Source of the DNA: Sulfitobacter sp.
GTDB lineage: Bacteria > Pseudomonadota > Alphaproteobacteria > Rhodobacterales > Rhodobacteraceae
NCBI GenBank assembly: GCA_024636405.1
Contig: JAGXHC010000265.1
Span: forward strand, 1 to 9,434
DNA: 9,434 nt
Reading direction: 5' to 3'
The position numbers were made by a program, and so were the translations under genes. How positions within the stretch are numbered: position 1 is the stretch's first letter; the number at the start of each line of letters is the position of its first letter. Below are positions 1 through 6,714 of the stretch, in pieces. Under the pieces are notes generated by a model. That model made no database searches, was not told the origin of the DNA, and saw only the letters and a program-made list of their open reading frames with translations.

Positions 1-8
1 ACTCAATC

Positions 9-572
9 TTGGACAATTTGCCCGACGTGCCTGCTGTTGAAAATAAAGGTCCTGTACTGACTGGTATCGTGAAATGGTTCGATCCGGTAAAGGGATTTGG
101 TTTTGTCGTCGCGGATTCCGGCGGCCCTGACATCCTGTTGCACGTAAATGTGTTGCGGAACTTCGGTCAAAGCTCGGTCGCGGACGGATCGCGTGTGGAA
201 CTTTACGCCCAGCAGACCGACCGCGGCGTTCAGGCAACACAAGTCACCGCGATCCACCCCCCCGAAGGGGCGCAGGCGGCGGTGCTGGCGGATATCGTCG
301 GGCTGGATCTGGCGCTGATTGCGGCGGCGCCGCTTTTGCCCGCCCGCGTCAAATGGTTCGACAAGGCCAAGGGTTTCGGGTTTGCAAATGTCTTCGGCAA
401 GCGCGAAGATGTGTTTCTGCATGTCGAAGTGCTGCGCCAGTCGGGTCTGTCTGATCTGCAACCGGGCGAAGCGCTTGCGATGCGCGTCATTGAAGGCAAG
501 CGCGGACAGATGGCCGCAGAGGTGCAGGCATGGGAAACAGTGCTCGGGGATGGTACAAAAAAGGACGGCTGA
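9..572 (+). CDS. Cold-shock protein with two CSD domains (5' end possibly outside window)
   Basis: Encodes a protein with two cold-shock OB-fold domains, expected to bind single-stranded RNA/DNA in the cytoplasm and act as an RNA chaperone or regulator. Domain 1 spans roughly residues 17-81, with VKWFDPVKGFGFV (21-33, RNP1-like) and ILLHV (42-46, RNP2-like). Domain 2 spans roughly 112-175, with VKWFDKAKGFGF (114-125) and VFLHV (136-140). An Ala/Leu-rich linker of about 30 residues joins them. Both domains keep the aromatic residues that stack on bases. Length (187 aa) fits the duplicated CSD proteins common in Rhodobacteraceae rather than the single-domain CspA type of about 70 aa. The TTG at 9 is only the first possible start inside the window; the frame is open to the window edge, so the true start may lie upstream. 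The 3' end overlaps the DUF192 gene by 43 bp. The family call is secure; the cellular role is inferred. Confidence 0.9.
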   Translation: MDNLPDVPAVENKGPVLTGIVKWFDPVKGFGFVVADSGGPDILLHVNVLRNFGQSSVADGSRVELYAQQTDRGVQATQVTAIHPPEGAQAAVLADIVGLDLALIAAAPLLPARVKWFDKAKGFGFANVFGKREDVFLHVEVLRQSGLSDLQPGEALAMRVIEGKRGQMAAEVQAWETVLGDGTKKDG

Positions 573-1030
573 GCCTGCTTGCCGTGGTGATTGCCGGGTG
601 TTCCCAGACGGTTCAGGGCGCGGAGGTGTGCACAGTCGACGCCGTTCATCTGCGCGGTGACTGGGGCAAAGCCCGATTCTCCATCGAAGTCGCGGACGAT
701 GCCATTGAACGCGCGCGCGGGTTGATGCACCGCGAAAGCCTGCCCGCCAGTGCCGGTATGCTTTTTGTTTACGAACGCCCGCAAACCCTGAGCTTTTGGA
801 TGCGCAACACGCTGATTCCGTTGGATCTGCTGTTTATCGATGCGCATGGCGTGGTACAATACATCCATCATATGGCTGTGCCCCGCGATGACACCGCGAT
901 TCCCGGCGGAGACGATCTGTTTTCCGTGCTTGAGATCAATGGCGGGCTGGCAAAACGGATGGGGATCACCGAAGGCACAGAGCTGCGCCACCCTGCGTTT
1001 GCAAAGAACCGACCCGCATGGCCCTGTTAG
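530..1030 (+). CDS. DUF192 family exported protein (possible lipoprotein)
   Basis: A 166-aa member of the DUF192 (COG1430) family, small beta-rich proteins of unknown biochemical function. The family core is visible: RARGLMHRESL (61-71), then MLFVYE (77-82), then FWMRNTLIPLDLLFID (89-104), followed by the IHHMAVP stretch. The N-terminus has basic residues (KKGR, 10-13), then a short hydrophobic run ending in VIAGC (20-24), which fits a lipobox with Cys24 as lipid site. Cleavage after VQG-A near residue 30 by signal peptidase I is the alternative. The ATG at 530 is chosen because it supplies the whole signal sequence and has an AGAGGT ribosome site about 7 nt upstream. That start lies inside the upstream cold-shock gene in another frame, suggesting translational coupling. 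Export is inferred; the family is certain. Confidence 0.9.
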   Translation: MGNSARGWYKKGRLSLLAVVIAGCSQTVQGAEVCTVDAVHLRGDWGKARFSIEVADDAIERARGLMHRESLPASAGMLFVYERPQTLSFWMRNTLIPLDLLFIDAHGVVQYIHHMAVPRDDTAIPGGDDLFSVLEINGGLAKRMGITEGTELRHPAFAKNRPAWPC

Positions 1031-1070
1031 GGCTTTCCATTCGCTTTTCATCTGGCTAAAGAGGCCAAGT

Positions 1071-1147
1071 CGGAGCGTGGCGCAGCCTGGTAGCGCACCT
1101 GTTTTGGGTACAGGGGGTCGGAGGTTCGAATCCTCTCGCTCCGACCA
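1071..1147 (+). tRNA. tRNA-Pro (anticodon UGG)
   Basis: A complete cloverleaf can be drawn by hand. The acceptor arm CGGAGCG (1071-1077) pairs with CGCTCCG (1137-1143), followed by discriminator A1144 and an encoded CCA (1145-1147). The D stem GCGC (1080-1083) pairs with GCGC (1093-1096). The anticodon stem CCTGT (1098-1102) pairs with ACAGG (1110-1114), with loop TTTGGGT and anticodon TGG at 1105-1107. The variable loop is GGGTC. The T stem GGAGG (1120-1124) pairs with CCTCT (1132-1136) around TTCGAAT. The UGG anticodon reads proline CCN codons, and the first acceptor base C is usual for bacterial tRNA-Pro. It lies 40 bp after the DUF192 stop. No intrinsic terminator with a T run follows it. 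Confidence 0.97.
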
Positions 1148-1635
1148 CTTTTCACCTTATGAGAATTTTACTGCTGCGTGCGCCTGTGGACGCACGCCGG
1201 GTCGCCTCCCATATATGGGCCATATAAGGCAGTTCTGGGGGGCGCGTCGATTTCGACAGCAATGGCAGGGCTGGCGGCGTCCACCAGCGCCAACGCGGTC
1301 CAGCCGACACGCCATGCGCCAGAACGACCGCCAAAGCGATTCTGTTCTTTGCCGTGGCGCAAAAGTGACAACCAGATGGCGATCCCCCAAAGTTGAGCCC
1401 GCACCGCCGCCAGCCGATCTTGCGTCTCGATCACTGCGGCAGCCTGTGGATGATTTGATGTGATGCGTGAATATTTTTGCGTAACCGTGCCGCAGCATTG
1501 ACGTTTATCGCACGCGGGTCCGATGCACGGCCTGCGGGTATCTTTGTGGATATCGGCAAATTGAATCACAGCGACTGCCGCCGGGCAAAAAACGCGGCGT
1601 GGGTCAACCACAAGTTCGGAAAAAAAGTCAAAAAT
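1148..1635. other. Intergenic region without a convincing gene
   Basis: No supported gene is seen here. Open frames exist on both strands: the - strand frame 1168-1725 (185 codons) and the + strand frame 1178-1396. Neither has a good ribosome site, a recognised family or the strong third-position GC bias of the neighbouring genes. The region holds a 7-bp GC-rich inverted repeat (GCGTGCG 1176-1182 / CGCACGC 1191-1197), the ATATGGG palindromes at 1208-1226 and a GTCGA/TCGAC repeat near 1246-1257. The part from about 1610 onward becomes A-rich, in keeping with the upstream edge of the nrdJ promoter. A decayed gene on the - strand cannot be excluded. Confidence 0.5.
1208..1226. repeat. Overlapping AT-rich palindromes
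   Basis: Two perfect palindromes overlap: CCCATATATGGG (1208-1219) and TATATGG-G-CCATATA (1212-1226, 7-bp arms around one G). The A+T core stands out from the GC-rich surroundings. It could be a protein-binding site, but it lies about 700 bp from the nrdJ start and just after a tRNA gene, so no target gene can be named. Confidence 0.4.
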
Positions 1636-1663
1636 TTGCGTTGACCGACTAGGGCAATATACG
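1636..1663 (+). promoter_or_regulatory. Candidate sigma70-type promoter of nrdJ
   Basis: A -35-like TTGCGT (1636-1641) is separated by 16 nt from a -10-like TATACG (1658-1663). It is preceded by an A-rich tract (about 1619-1635) that could act as an UP-like element. TTGACC at 1641 is a second -35 candidate but has no good -10 at normal spacing. Transcription would start near 1670, leaving a leader of about 240 nt before nrdJ. The two NrdR-box-like sequences overlap and follow this promoter, which supports it. Confidence 0.4.
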
Positions 1664-1674
1664 TCAGTTTGTGG
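1659..1674 (+). promoter_or_regulatory. Weak candidate NrdR box 1
   Basis: ATACGTCAGTTTGTGG matches the published NrdR-box pattern (acaCwAtATaTwGtGt) at about 9 of 16 positions, mainly at the outer half-sites. Alone it would not be convincing. Its start lies exactly 31 bp before the better box at 1690, the three-helical-turn spacing usual for paired NrdR boxes, and it overlaps the candidate -10 element, where a repressor would block initiation. Confidence 0.35.
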
Positions 1675-1683
1675 AGGCTGAAG

Positions 1684-1761
1684 ATGTCGCCACAAGATGT
1701 AGTGGTAAACGCTCAAAAGGCGCATCAGGGCAAAGAGACAGGCAAACGACTTATATCGTGA
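1684..1761 (+). CDS. Possible 25-aa leader ORF before nrdJ
   Basis: ATG at 1684 opens a 25-codon frame (MSPQDVVVNAQKAHQG...KRLIS) ending in TGA at 1759-1761. A near-perfect GGAGG (1673-1677) lies 6 nt before the start, a better ribosome site than that of nrdJ itself. Against it, only about 11 of 25 third positions are G or C, well below the neighbouring genes, and the NrdR-like box lies inside it. It could be a translated leader peptide, a true small protein or chance. I recognise no family. Confidence 0.25.
   Translation: MSPQDVVVNAQKAHQGKETGKRLIS
1690..1705 (+). promoter_or_regulatory. Candidate NrdR box 2
   Basis: CCACAAGATGTAGTGG matches the NrdR-box pattern acaCwAtATaTwGtGt at 12 of 16 positions, including the C4, A6, A8-T9, T11, G13 and G15 core, and is itself largely palindromic (CCAC/GTGG ends). 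NrdR is the zinc-finger/ATP-cone repressor of ribonucleotide reductase genes and is near universal in bacteria, so a site upstream of nrdJ is expected. It lies about 200 bp before the nrdJ start and just downstream of the candidate promoter. The consensus is recalled and the match was scored by eye. Confidence 0.5.
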
Positions 1762-1907
1762 ACCCGCGTGGTGTGACTTGGGGGCTTTTTACCTCAGGAC
1801 ATAGGATATGTCGCTGCTCTTTGCCGATGGCGAACGGGGTAGGGGACGGCTTGCAATGACAGGCCCGGCTCTTGGATGAAATTGCTGGAAACGAGGCAGT
1901 ATAAAGA
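1762..1907 (+). other. nrdJ untranslated leader
   Basis: Between the possible leader ORF and nrdJ lies sequence with no recognised riboswitch; I looked for a cobalamin riboswitch and did not find its conserved boxes. It contains a compact inverted repeat, GACATA-GGA-TATGTC (1798-1812), and a T5 run at 1786-1790 with no good stem before it. A 23-codon frame starting at 1808 has only a weak ribosome site and is probably meaningless. Confidence 0.4.
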
Positions 1908-4900
1908 ATGAAGATTGAACGAAAATTCACCAATGTCGGGCAAGATGCCTATGCTGATCTGGATTTTGTGACCACAGTCTCGGAAATTCGGAACCCGGAC
2001 GGGTCGATCGTCTTCAAACTTGACGACGTCGAAGTGCCCAGCAGCTGGAGCCAGGTCGCAAGCGACGTGATCGCCCAGAAATATTTCCGCAAGGCCGGCG
2101 TGCCCAGCGAAGTGACGAAGGTCAAGGAAAAGGGCATCCCCGAGTTTCTGTGGCGCTCGGTGCCTGCTGAAGATGCGACAATGGGCGGTGAGACGTCCTC
2201 CAAGCAGGTGTTTGACCGGCTGGCAGGGGCATGGGCCTATTGGGGTTGGAAGGGTGGCTATTTCACCACCGAAGAGGACGCGCTCGCCTATTACGATGAG
2301 ATGCGCCATATGCTGGCATCCCAGCGTGCCGCGCCCAATTCGCCGCAGTGGTTCAACACCGGCCTGCACTGGGCCTACGGCATCGACGGCCCGGCGCAGG
2401 GCCATTACTATGTGGACTATAAATCTGGCAAGCTGACACGGTCCAAATCGTCTTATGAGCATCCCCAGCCGCACGCCTGCTTTATTCAATCCGTGGCCGA
2501 TGATCTGGTCGGCGATGGCGGCATCATGGATCTTTGGGTCCGTGAGGCGCGTCTTTTCAAATATGGCTCCGGCACCGGCACCAACTTTTCATCCCTGCGC
2601 GGTGCGGGTGAAAAGCTGTCAGGCGGCGGCAAGTCGTCCGGCTTGATGGGCTTTCTCAAGATCGGCGACCGTGCCGCCGGTGCCATCAAATCAGGCGGCA
2701 CAACGCGCCGCGCTGCAAAAATGGTCATCGTTGATGCAGACCACCCCGATATTGAGGATTTCATCAACTGGAAGGTGATCGAGGAACAGAAGGTCGCCAG
2801 CATCGTAGCAGGCTCAAAGATGCACGAGGAAAAGCTGAACAAGCTTTTCGCCGCGATCAAGGCATGGGACGGCGCCGAGGCGGATGCCTATGACCCCGCC
2901 AAGAATGACAGCCTGAAACAGGCGATCCGCGATGCCAAGAAGGTTGCGATCCCTGAAACCTACGTCAAACGGGTGCTGGATTATGCCCGTCAGGGTCACA
3001 CCAGCATCGAATTCCCGACCTATGACACCGATTGGGACTCAGAGGCTTACAATTCCGTTTCGGGCCAGAATTCGAACAATTCGATCCGCGTCACCAATGC
3101 GTTTCTCACGGCTGTCGAAAAGGACGCCGATTGGGAACTGCTGGACCGCACCACAGGCAAGGTATCAAAGACGATCCGCGCCCGTGATCTTTGGGATCAG
3201 GTCGGCCATGCCGCCTGGGCCTGTGCCGATCCCGGCATCCAATACCATGACACTGTGAACGACTGGCATACCTGCCCCGAAGACGGTGCGATCCGCGGTT
3301 CCAACCCATGCTCGGAATACATGTTTCTGGACGACACGGCCTGTAACCTGGCGTCGATGAACCTGCTGACCTTCCTGCAGGACGGCGAATTCATGGTCGA
3401 GGATTACATGCACGCCTCGCGGCTCTGGACCGTGACGCTGGAAATCTCCGTGATGATGGCGCAATTCCCGTCCAAGGAAATCGCGCAGCGGTCCTATGAC
3501 TTCCGCACGCTGGGGCTGGGCTATGCCAACATCGGCGGTCTGCTGATGAACATGGGCTTTTCGTATGACAGCAACGAAGGGCGCGCGCTTTGCGGCACCT
3601 TGACGGCGATCATGACCGGCGTCGCCTACGCCACGTCGGCCGAAATGGCCAAAGAGTTGGGCGCGTTTCCGGGCTATCAGAAAAACGCGCGGCACATGCT
3701 TCGTGTGATACGCAACCACCGCAATGCGGCCTACGGCAATGCCACCGGCTATGAAAAGCTGTCGGTCAAGCCGATGCCGCTGGATCACGGCAACTGCCCG
3801 CAACCGGGGCTTGTCGATGTGGCGATGTCCTGCTGGGACGAAGCACTGAAAATGGGCGAGGCGCACGGCTACCGCAATGCGCAGACTTCCGTTATCGCGC
3901 CGACAGGCACCATCGGTCTGGTCATGGATTGTGACACAACCGGCATCGAGCCTGACTTTGCGCTGGTAAAATTCAAAAAGCTGGCGGGCGGTGGCTATTT
4001 CAAGATCATCAACCAATCGGTGCCTGCCGCGCTGGAAAAGCAAGGCTACGGGTCGGCCCAGATCGAAGAGATCATTGGCTATGCGGTTGGCCACGGCACA
4101 ATCGGAAACGCACCGGGCATCAACCACACCACGTTGATGGGCCACGGCTTTGGCCCCAATGAACTGGCCAAGGTGGACGGGGCGCTCAAGCAGGCGTTCG
4201 ATATCCGCTTTGTCTTCAACCAATGGACGTTGGGCGCGGAATTCTGCACGCAGGTGCTGGGCATTCCAACGGAAAAGCTGAACGATCCGACGTTCGATCT
4301 GCTGCGGTCGCTTGGCTTTACGAAAAAGGACATCGACGCCGCGAATGACCACGTTTGCGGGACAATGACGCTGGAAGGTGCGCCGCATCTGAAAGAAGAA
4401 CACTACAGCATCTTCGACTGCGCCAACCCCTGCGGCAAGAAGGGCAAGCGGTTCCTGGGCGTCAACAGCCACATCACCATGATGGCAGCGGCCCAGTCGT
4501 TCATCTCCGGCGCGATCTCCAAGACGATCAACATGGCCAATGACGCCACGATTGAGGATTGCCAAAAGGCGTACGAGCTAAGCTGGTCATTGGGCATCAA
4601 GGCCAACGCGCTTTACCGCGACGGCTCCAAATTGTCGCAACCTCTGGCGGCCTCACTGGTGGAGGACGACGACGAAGCAGCCGAGATCCTCGAAAGCGGC
4701 TCACTGCATGAAAAGGCGGCTGTGCTGGCCGAAAAGATCGTCGAGAAGGTGATCGTCAAGGAACTGATCAAATCGCACCGTGAAAAGATGCCGCAGCGCC
4801 GCAAGGGATATACCCAGAAGGCAAACGTGGGCGGTCACAAGGTCTATTTGCGCACCGGCGAATACGAGGACGGCAAGCTGGGCGAAATCTTTATCGACAT

Positions 4901-5561
4901 GCACAAGGAAGGCGCGGGTTTCCGGGCGATGATGAACAACTTTGCCATCGCCGTCTCCGTTGGTCTGCAATACGGCGTGCCGCTGGAGGAGTTCGTGGAT
5001 GCCTTCACCTTCACCAAGTTCGAGCCGGCAGGCATGGTTCAGGGCAACGACAGCATCAAGAACGCGACCTCGATCCTTGATTATATCTTCCGCGAACTGG
5101 CCGTCTCTTACCTCGACCGGACCGATTTGGCACATGTCAAACCCGAAGGCGCTTCCTTTGACGATCTGGGCAAGGGCGAGGCCGAAGAAAACGTCGCCAA
5201 CGTCAGCGAACTGAGCGAAACAGCCGCCAGCCGTTCGCTGGAAGTGCTGCGCCAGATCAGCTCCACCGGCTATTTGCGCAACCGATTGCCGCAGGAACTG
5301 GTGGTGCTTCAGGGCGGGCAGGGCGGCGGTTCAGTCGCACTGGATACGCTGGTCCCGCAGGTCGCTGCCGGTGCTGTGGCGGTCGCGATGAAGTCCACGA
5401 CAACCGTTGCAAGCGGCAGCGTCGGCATCCATGCCCGCACCAAGGCCAAGATGCAGGGGTATGAGGGCGAGGCCTGCGGCGAATGTGGCAACTACACGCT
5501 GGTCCGCAACGGAACCTGCATGAAGTGCAACACATGCGGTGGCACGAGCGGGTGTAGCTGA
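1908..5561 (+). CDS. nrdJ: Adenosylcobalamin-dependent (class II) ribonucleotide reductase
   Basis: Converts ribonucleotides to deoxyribonucleotides in the cytoplasm, using adenosylcobalamin to generate the active-site thiyl radical, so it needs no oxygen and no separate radical subunit. At 1217 aa it is full length for the long alphaproteobacterial form. The redox cysteines are C191 (in PHACFIQ) and C479 (in TACNLAS). NPCSE at 466-470 gives N466, thiyl-radical C468 and E470; the 11-residue gap from C468 to C479 matches known class II enzymes. YGSGTGTN is at 219-226 and PTGTIG at 665-670. A C-terminal TSCPD-type domain covers about 961-1080. The tail carries two CxxC pairs (C1190/C1193, C1204/C1207), likely a zinc ribbon, plus C1210 and C1216, likely the pair that re-reduces the active site. 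The ATG at 1908 gives the MKIERKFT start usual for the family, although its GAGG ribosome site is about 11 nt away. NrdR control is suggested by upstream boxes. Confidence 0.97.
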   Translation: MKIERKFTNVGQDAYADLDFVTTVSEIRNPDGSIVFKLDDVEVPSSWSQVASDVIAQKYFRKAGVPSEVTKVKEKGIPEFLWRSVPAEDATMGGETSSKQVFDRLAGAWAYWGWKGGYFTTEEDALAYYDEMRHMLASQRAAPNSPQWFNTGLHWAYGIDGPAQGHYYVDYKSGKLTRSKSSYEHPQPHACFIQSVADDLVGDGGIMDLWVREARLFKYGSGTGTNFSSLRGAGEKLSGGGKSSGLMGFLKIGDRAAGAIKSGGTTRRAAKMVIVDADHPDIEDFINWKVIEEQKVASIVAGSKMHEEKLNKLFAAIKAWDGAEADAYDPAKNDSLKQAIRDAKKVAIPETYVKRVLDYARQGHTSIEFPTYDTDWDSEAYNSVSGQNSNNSIRVTNAFLTAVEKDADWELLDRTTGKVSKTIRARDLWDQVGHAAWACADPGIQYHDTVNDWHTCPEDGAIRGSNPCSEYMFLDDTACNLASMNLLTFLQDGEFMVEDYMHASRLWTVTLEISVMMAQFPSKEIAQRSYDFRTLGLGYANIGGLLMNMGFSYDSNEGRALCGTLTAIMTGVAYATSAEMAKELGAFPGYQKNARHMLRVIRNHRNAAYGNATGYEKLSVKPMPLDHGNCPQPGLVDVAMSCWDEALKMGEAHGYRNAQTSVIAPTGTIGLVMDCDTTGIEPDFALVKFKKLAGGGYFKIINQSVPAALEKQGYGSAQIEEIIGYAVGHGTIGNAPGINHTTLMGHGFGPNELAKVDGALKQAFDIRFVFNQWTLGAEFCTQVLGIPTEKLNDPTFDLLRSLGFTKKDIDAANDHVCGTMTLEGAPHLKEEHYSIFDCANPCGKKGKRFLGVNSHITMMAAAQSFISGAISKTINMANDATIEDCQKAYELSWSLGIKANALYRDGSKLSQPLAASLVEDDDEAAEILESGSLHEKAAVLAEKIVEKVIVKELIKSHREKMPQRRKGYTQKANVGGHKVYLRTGEYEDGKLGEIFIDMHKEGAGFRAMMNNFAIAVSVGLQYGVPLEEFVDAFTFTKFEPAGMVQGNDSIKNATSILDYIFRELAVSYLDRTDLAHVKPEGASFDDLGKGEAEENVANVSELSETAASRSLEVLRQISSTGYLRNRLPQELVVLQGGQGGGSVALDTLVPQVAAGAVAVAMKSTTTVASGSVGIHARTKAKMQGYEGEACGECGNYTLVRNGTCMKCNTCGGTSGCS

Positions 5562-5584
5562 GCAGGCCCGCCAGGAAGAAACAA

Positions 5585-5727
5585 GGTAGAGCGCTTTGGC
5601 ACTTTACCAGCAACCGGGGTGGCTCTCATCGTTCTCAAGGGAACGACTGCCGCCACTTCATTGCTTCGGGCTACGCCCGTAGCAACTTACACGGGGCGGG
5701 TGCGCTCGCTCCCTGACGACGTTCAGG
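5585..5727 (+). other. Hairpin-rich structured region after nrdJ (3' UTR or small RNA)
   Basis: No gene is seen between the nrdJ stop and the terminator, but inverted repeats follow one another. They are GGTAGAG 5585-5591 with CTTTACC 5602-5608; TCGTTC 5629-5634 with GAACGA 5641-5646; CCGCC 5650-5654 with GGCGG 5695-5699, enclosing a long hairpin TTGCTTCGGGC-TAC-GCCCGTAGCAA (5661-5685, one T-T mismatch); and CCTGA 5712-5716 with TCAGG 5723-5727. With the terminator at 5786-5811 this resembles a folded transcript end or a processed or independent small RNA. It matches no RNA family I recognise, and no clear internal promoter is visible. Confidence 0.4.
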
Positions 5728-5785
5728 CCGCAGGCAAAACAATTACCGAGCGGTTAACAAACTGAGCCTGAACGGCGAAACTAAT

Positions 5786-5811
5786 GGCAGGGCTTCGGCT
5801 CTGCCTTTTTT
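5786..5811 (+). terminator. Intrinsic terminator downstream of nrdJ
   Basis: GGCAGGGC (5786-5793), loop TTCG, then GCTCTGCC (5798-5805) form an 8-bp stem with one G-U pair and a stable UUCG tetraloop, followed at once by six T (5806-5811). It points rightward and ends the nrdJ transcript about 225 nt after the stop codon. It lacks a T run on the other strand, so it should not stop the convergent genes. Confidence 0.9.
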
Positions 5812-6003
5812 CTTCTAAGGCTGATGAGAACTTTTCTCGGTGGCGATTGGCGAAACTTCACTCACCGGCCTGTGCGTTTTGTTTGAAAACACCCGCGAAC
5901 GCCGAAATCCGGGCGGAGCGTCGGCTATCGTTTCTTCGTTTGCCGGTGGCCGCTGCGCAAAGTCAGGGATTTACGCGCGGCATGCCCGCGCAGGTGTCGT
6001 ACC
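5812..6003. other. Gap between convergent genes
   Basis: No gene is supported. It holds a small GAGAA/TTCTC hairpin (5826-5838) and a strong GCGCGG/CCGCGC inverted repeat (5975-5991, 5-nt loop). The latter lies just beyond the stop of the leftward EEP gene and could slow or stabilise that transcript end, though no T run follows it on the - strand. Confidence 0.4.
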
Positions 6004-6714
6004 TCACAGGTGTGCGACATCCACCCAGATTGGCAGATGGTCAGACGCCCGCCGCGTCAGCGCGGTTTCCAGCACACCGGCCGTTGCCAGTGCCAGATGA
6101 GAATCCAGCGCGATCCGGTCCAACGCGGCCAGCGGCAGACGCGCGTGGTAGGATTTTCCGGGCGCGTGGATGGTGAAAAGCTTTGCCAGCCGCCCAAGTC
6201 CGACCTTGGTGGACCATTCATTCATGTCCCCGGCGATCAGCGTGGGACAGGGTGTCTGTGCGGACAGATGCGCGAACATTGCGGTCAGTTGTCCCTTGCG
6301 GGACGGGCGCAGCAGACCCAGATGGGCCGCCACCACACGGATCAGCTTGCCCTCAATCCGCAGGTCTGTCACCAGCGCGCCGCGCGGCTCGACACCGGGC
6401 AGGTTCAGATGCTCCACCGCACTTACCTGCGCGTCGGGCGACACCAGAACGGCATTGCCATGCCAACCCAGGCTGACCTCACCGGGGACAAACACCGGGA
6501 CCAGTCCGGTACGGTCGCGGATGATCCCCAAAGGCAATGCGGAAGGGCGGTCACCCAGGCGCCGATCCGCTTCCTGAAGCACGACAACGTCGGCCTGCAA
6601 GGCTTTGATAATCTTGAAGATTCGATCAGGATCGCGGCGACGGTCCGTGCCCACCGCCTTGCGAATGTTGTAGCTCGCGATGCGCAGCGTACCGGGGGTA
6701 CGGGGCGCGATCAT
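6004..6714 (-). CDS. Endonuclease/exonuclease/phosphatase (EEP) family protein
   Basis: A 236-aa protein with the metal-dependent EEP fold shared by DNase I, exonuclease III and sphingomyelinases. Key residues are in order: N16 in SYNIRKA, E48 in VVLQEAD, H131 in AAHLG, D163/N165 in AGDMNEW, D199 in LDRI, and D225-H226 in SDHLP. These form the expected divalent-metal and catalytic set, so it should be an active phosphodiesterase or phosphatase; the substrate cannot be read from sequence. I chose the ATG at 6714 rather than the farther start at 6816, because the protein then begins just before the first beta strand (LRIASYN) and overlaps the stop of the cardiolipin synthase gene as ATGA, a sign of translational coupling. 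E. coli ybhP, next to clsB, is a similar pair, so a role linked to phospholipids is plausible but inferred. No signal peptide is seen with this start. Confidence 0.9.
   Translation of the reverse strand: MIAPRTPGTLRIASYNIRKAVGTDRRRDPDRIFKIIKALQADVVVLQEADRRLGDRPSALPLGIIRDRTGLVPVFVPGEVSLGWHGNAVLVSPDAQVSAVEHLNLPGVEPRGALVTDLRIEGKLIRVVAAHLGLLRPSRKGQLTAMFAHLSAQTPCPTLIAGDMNEWSTKVGLGRLAKLFTIHAPGKSYHARLPLAALDRIALDSHLALATAGVLETALTRRASDHLPIWVDVAHL

Noticed and set aside
230..1051. 273-codon - strand frame across the cold-shock and DUF192 genes
   Set aside because: It lies antisense to two recognised genes, matches no family, and arises from GC-rich codon use on the coding strand.
1176..1197. GCGTGCG/CGCACGC hairpin as the terminator of tRNA-Pro
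   Set aside because: The stem is good but no T run follows on either strand.
1664..1907. Cobalamin riboswitch controlling the B12-dependent reductase
   Set aside because: The conserved B12-box and core sequences were not found in the leader; a B12 riboswitch is more expected in front of B12-independent RNR genes or cobalamin uptake genes.
3165..4565. 466-codon - strand frame inside nrdJ
   Set aside because: Shadow of the strongly conserved nrdJ coding strand; its sequence is rich in His/Arg as expected from reverse-complemented high-GC codons.
5704..5711. CTCGCTCC shared with the 3' part of tRNA-Pro, as a possible integration attachment site
   Set aside because: Only 8 nt match, with no integrase gene or other island features between the two copies.
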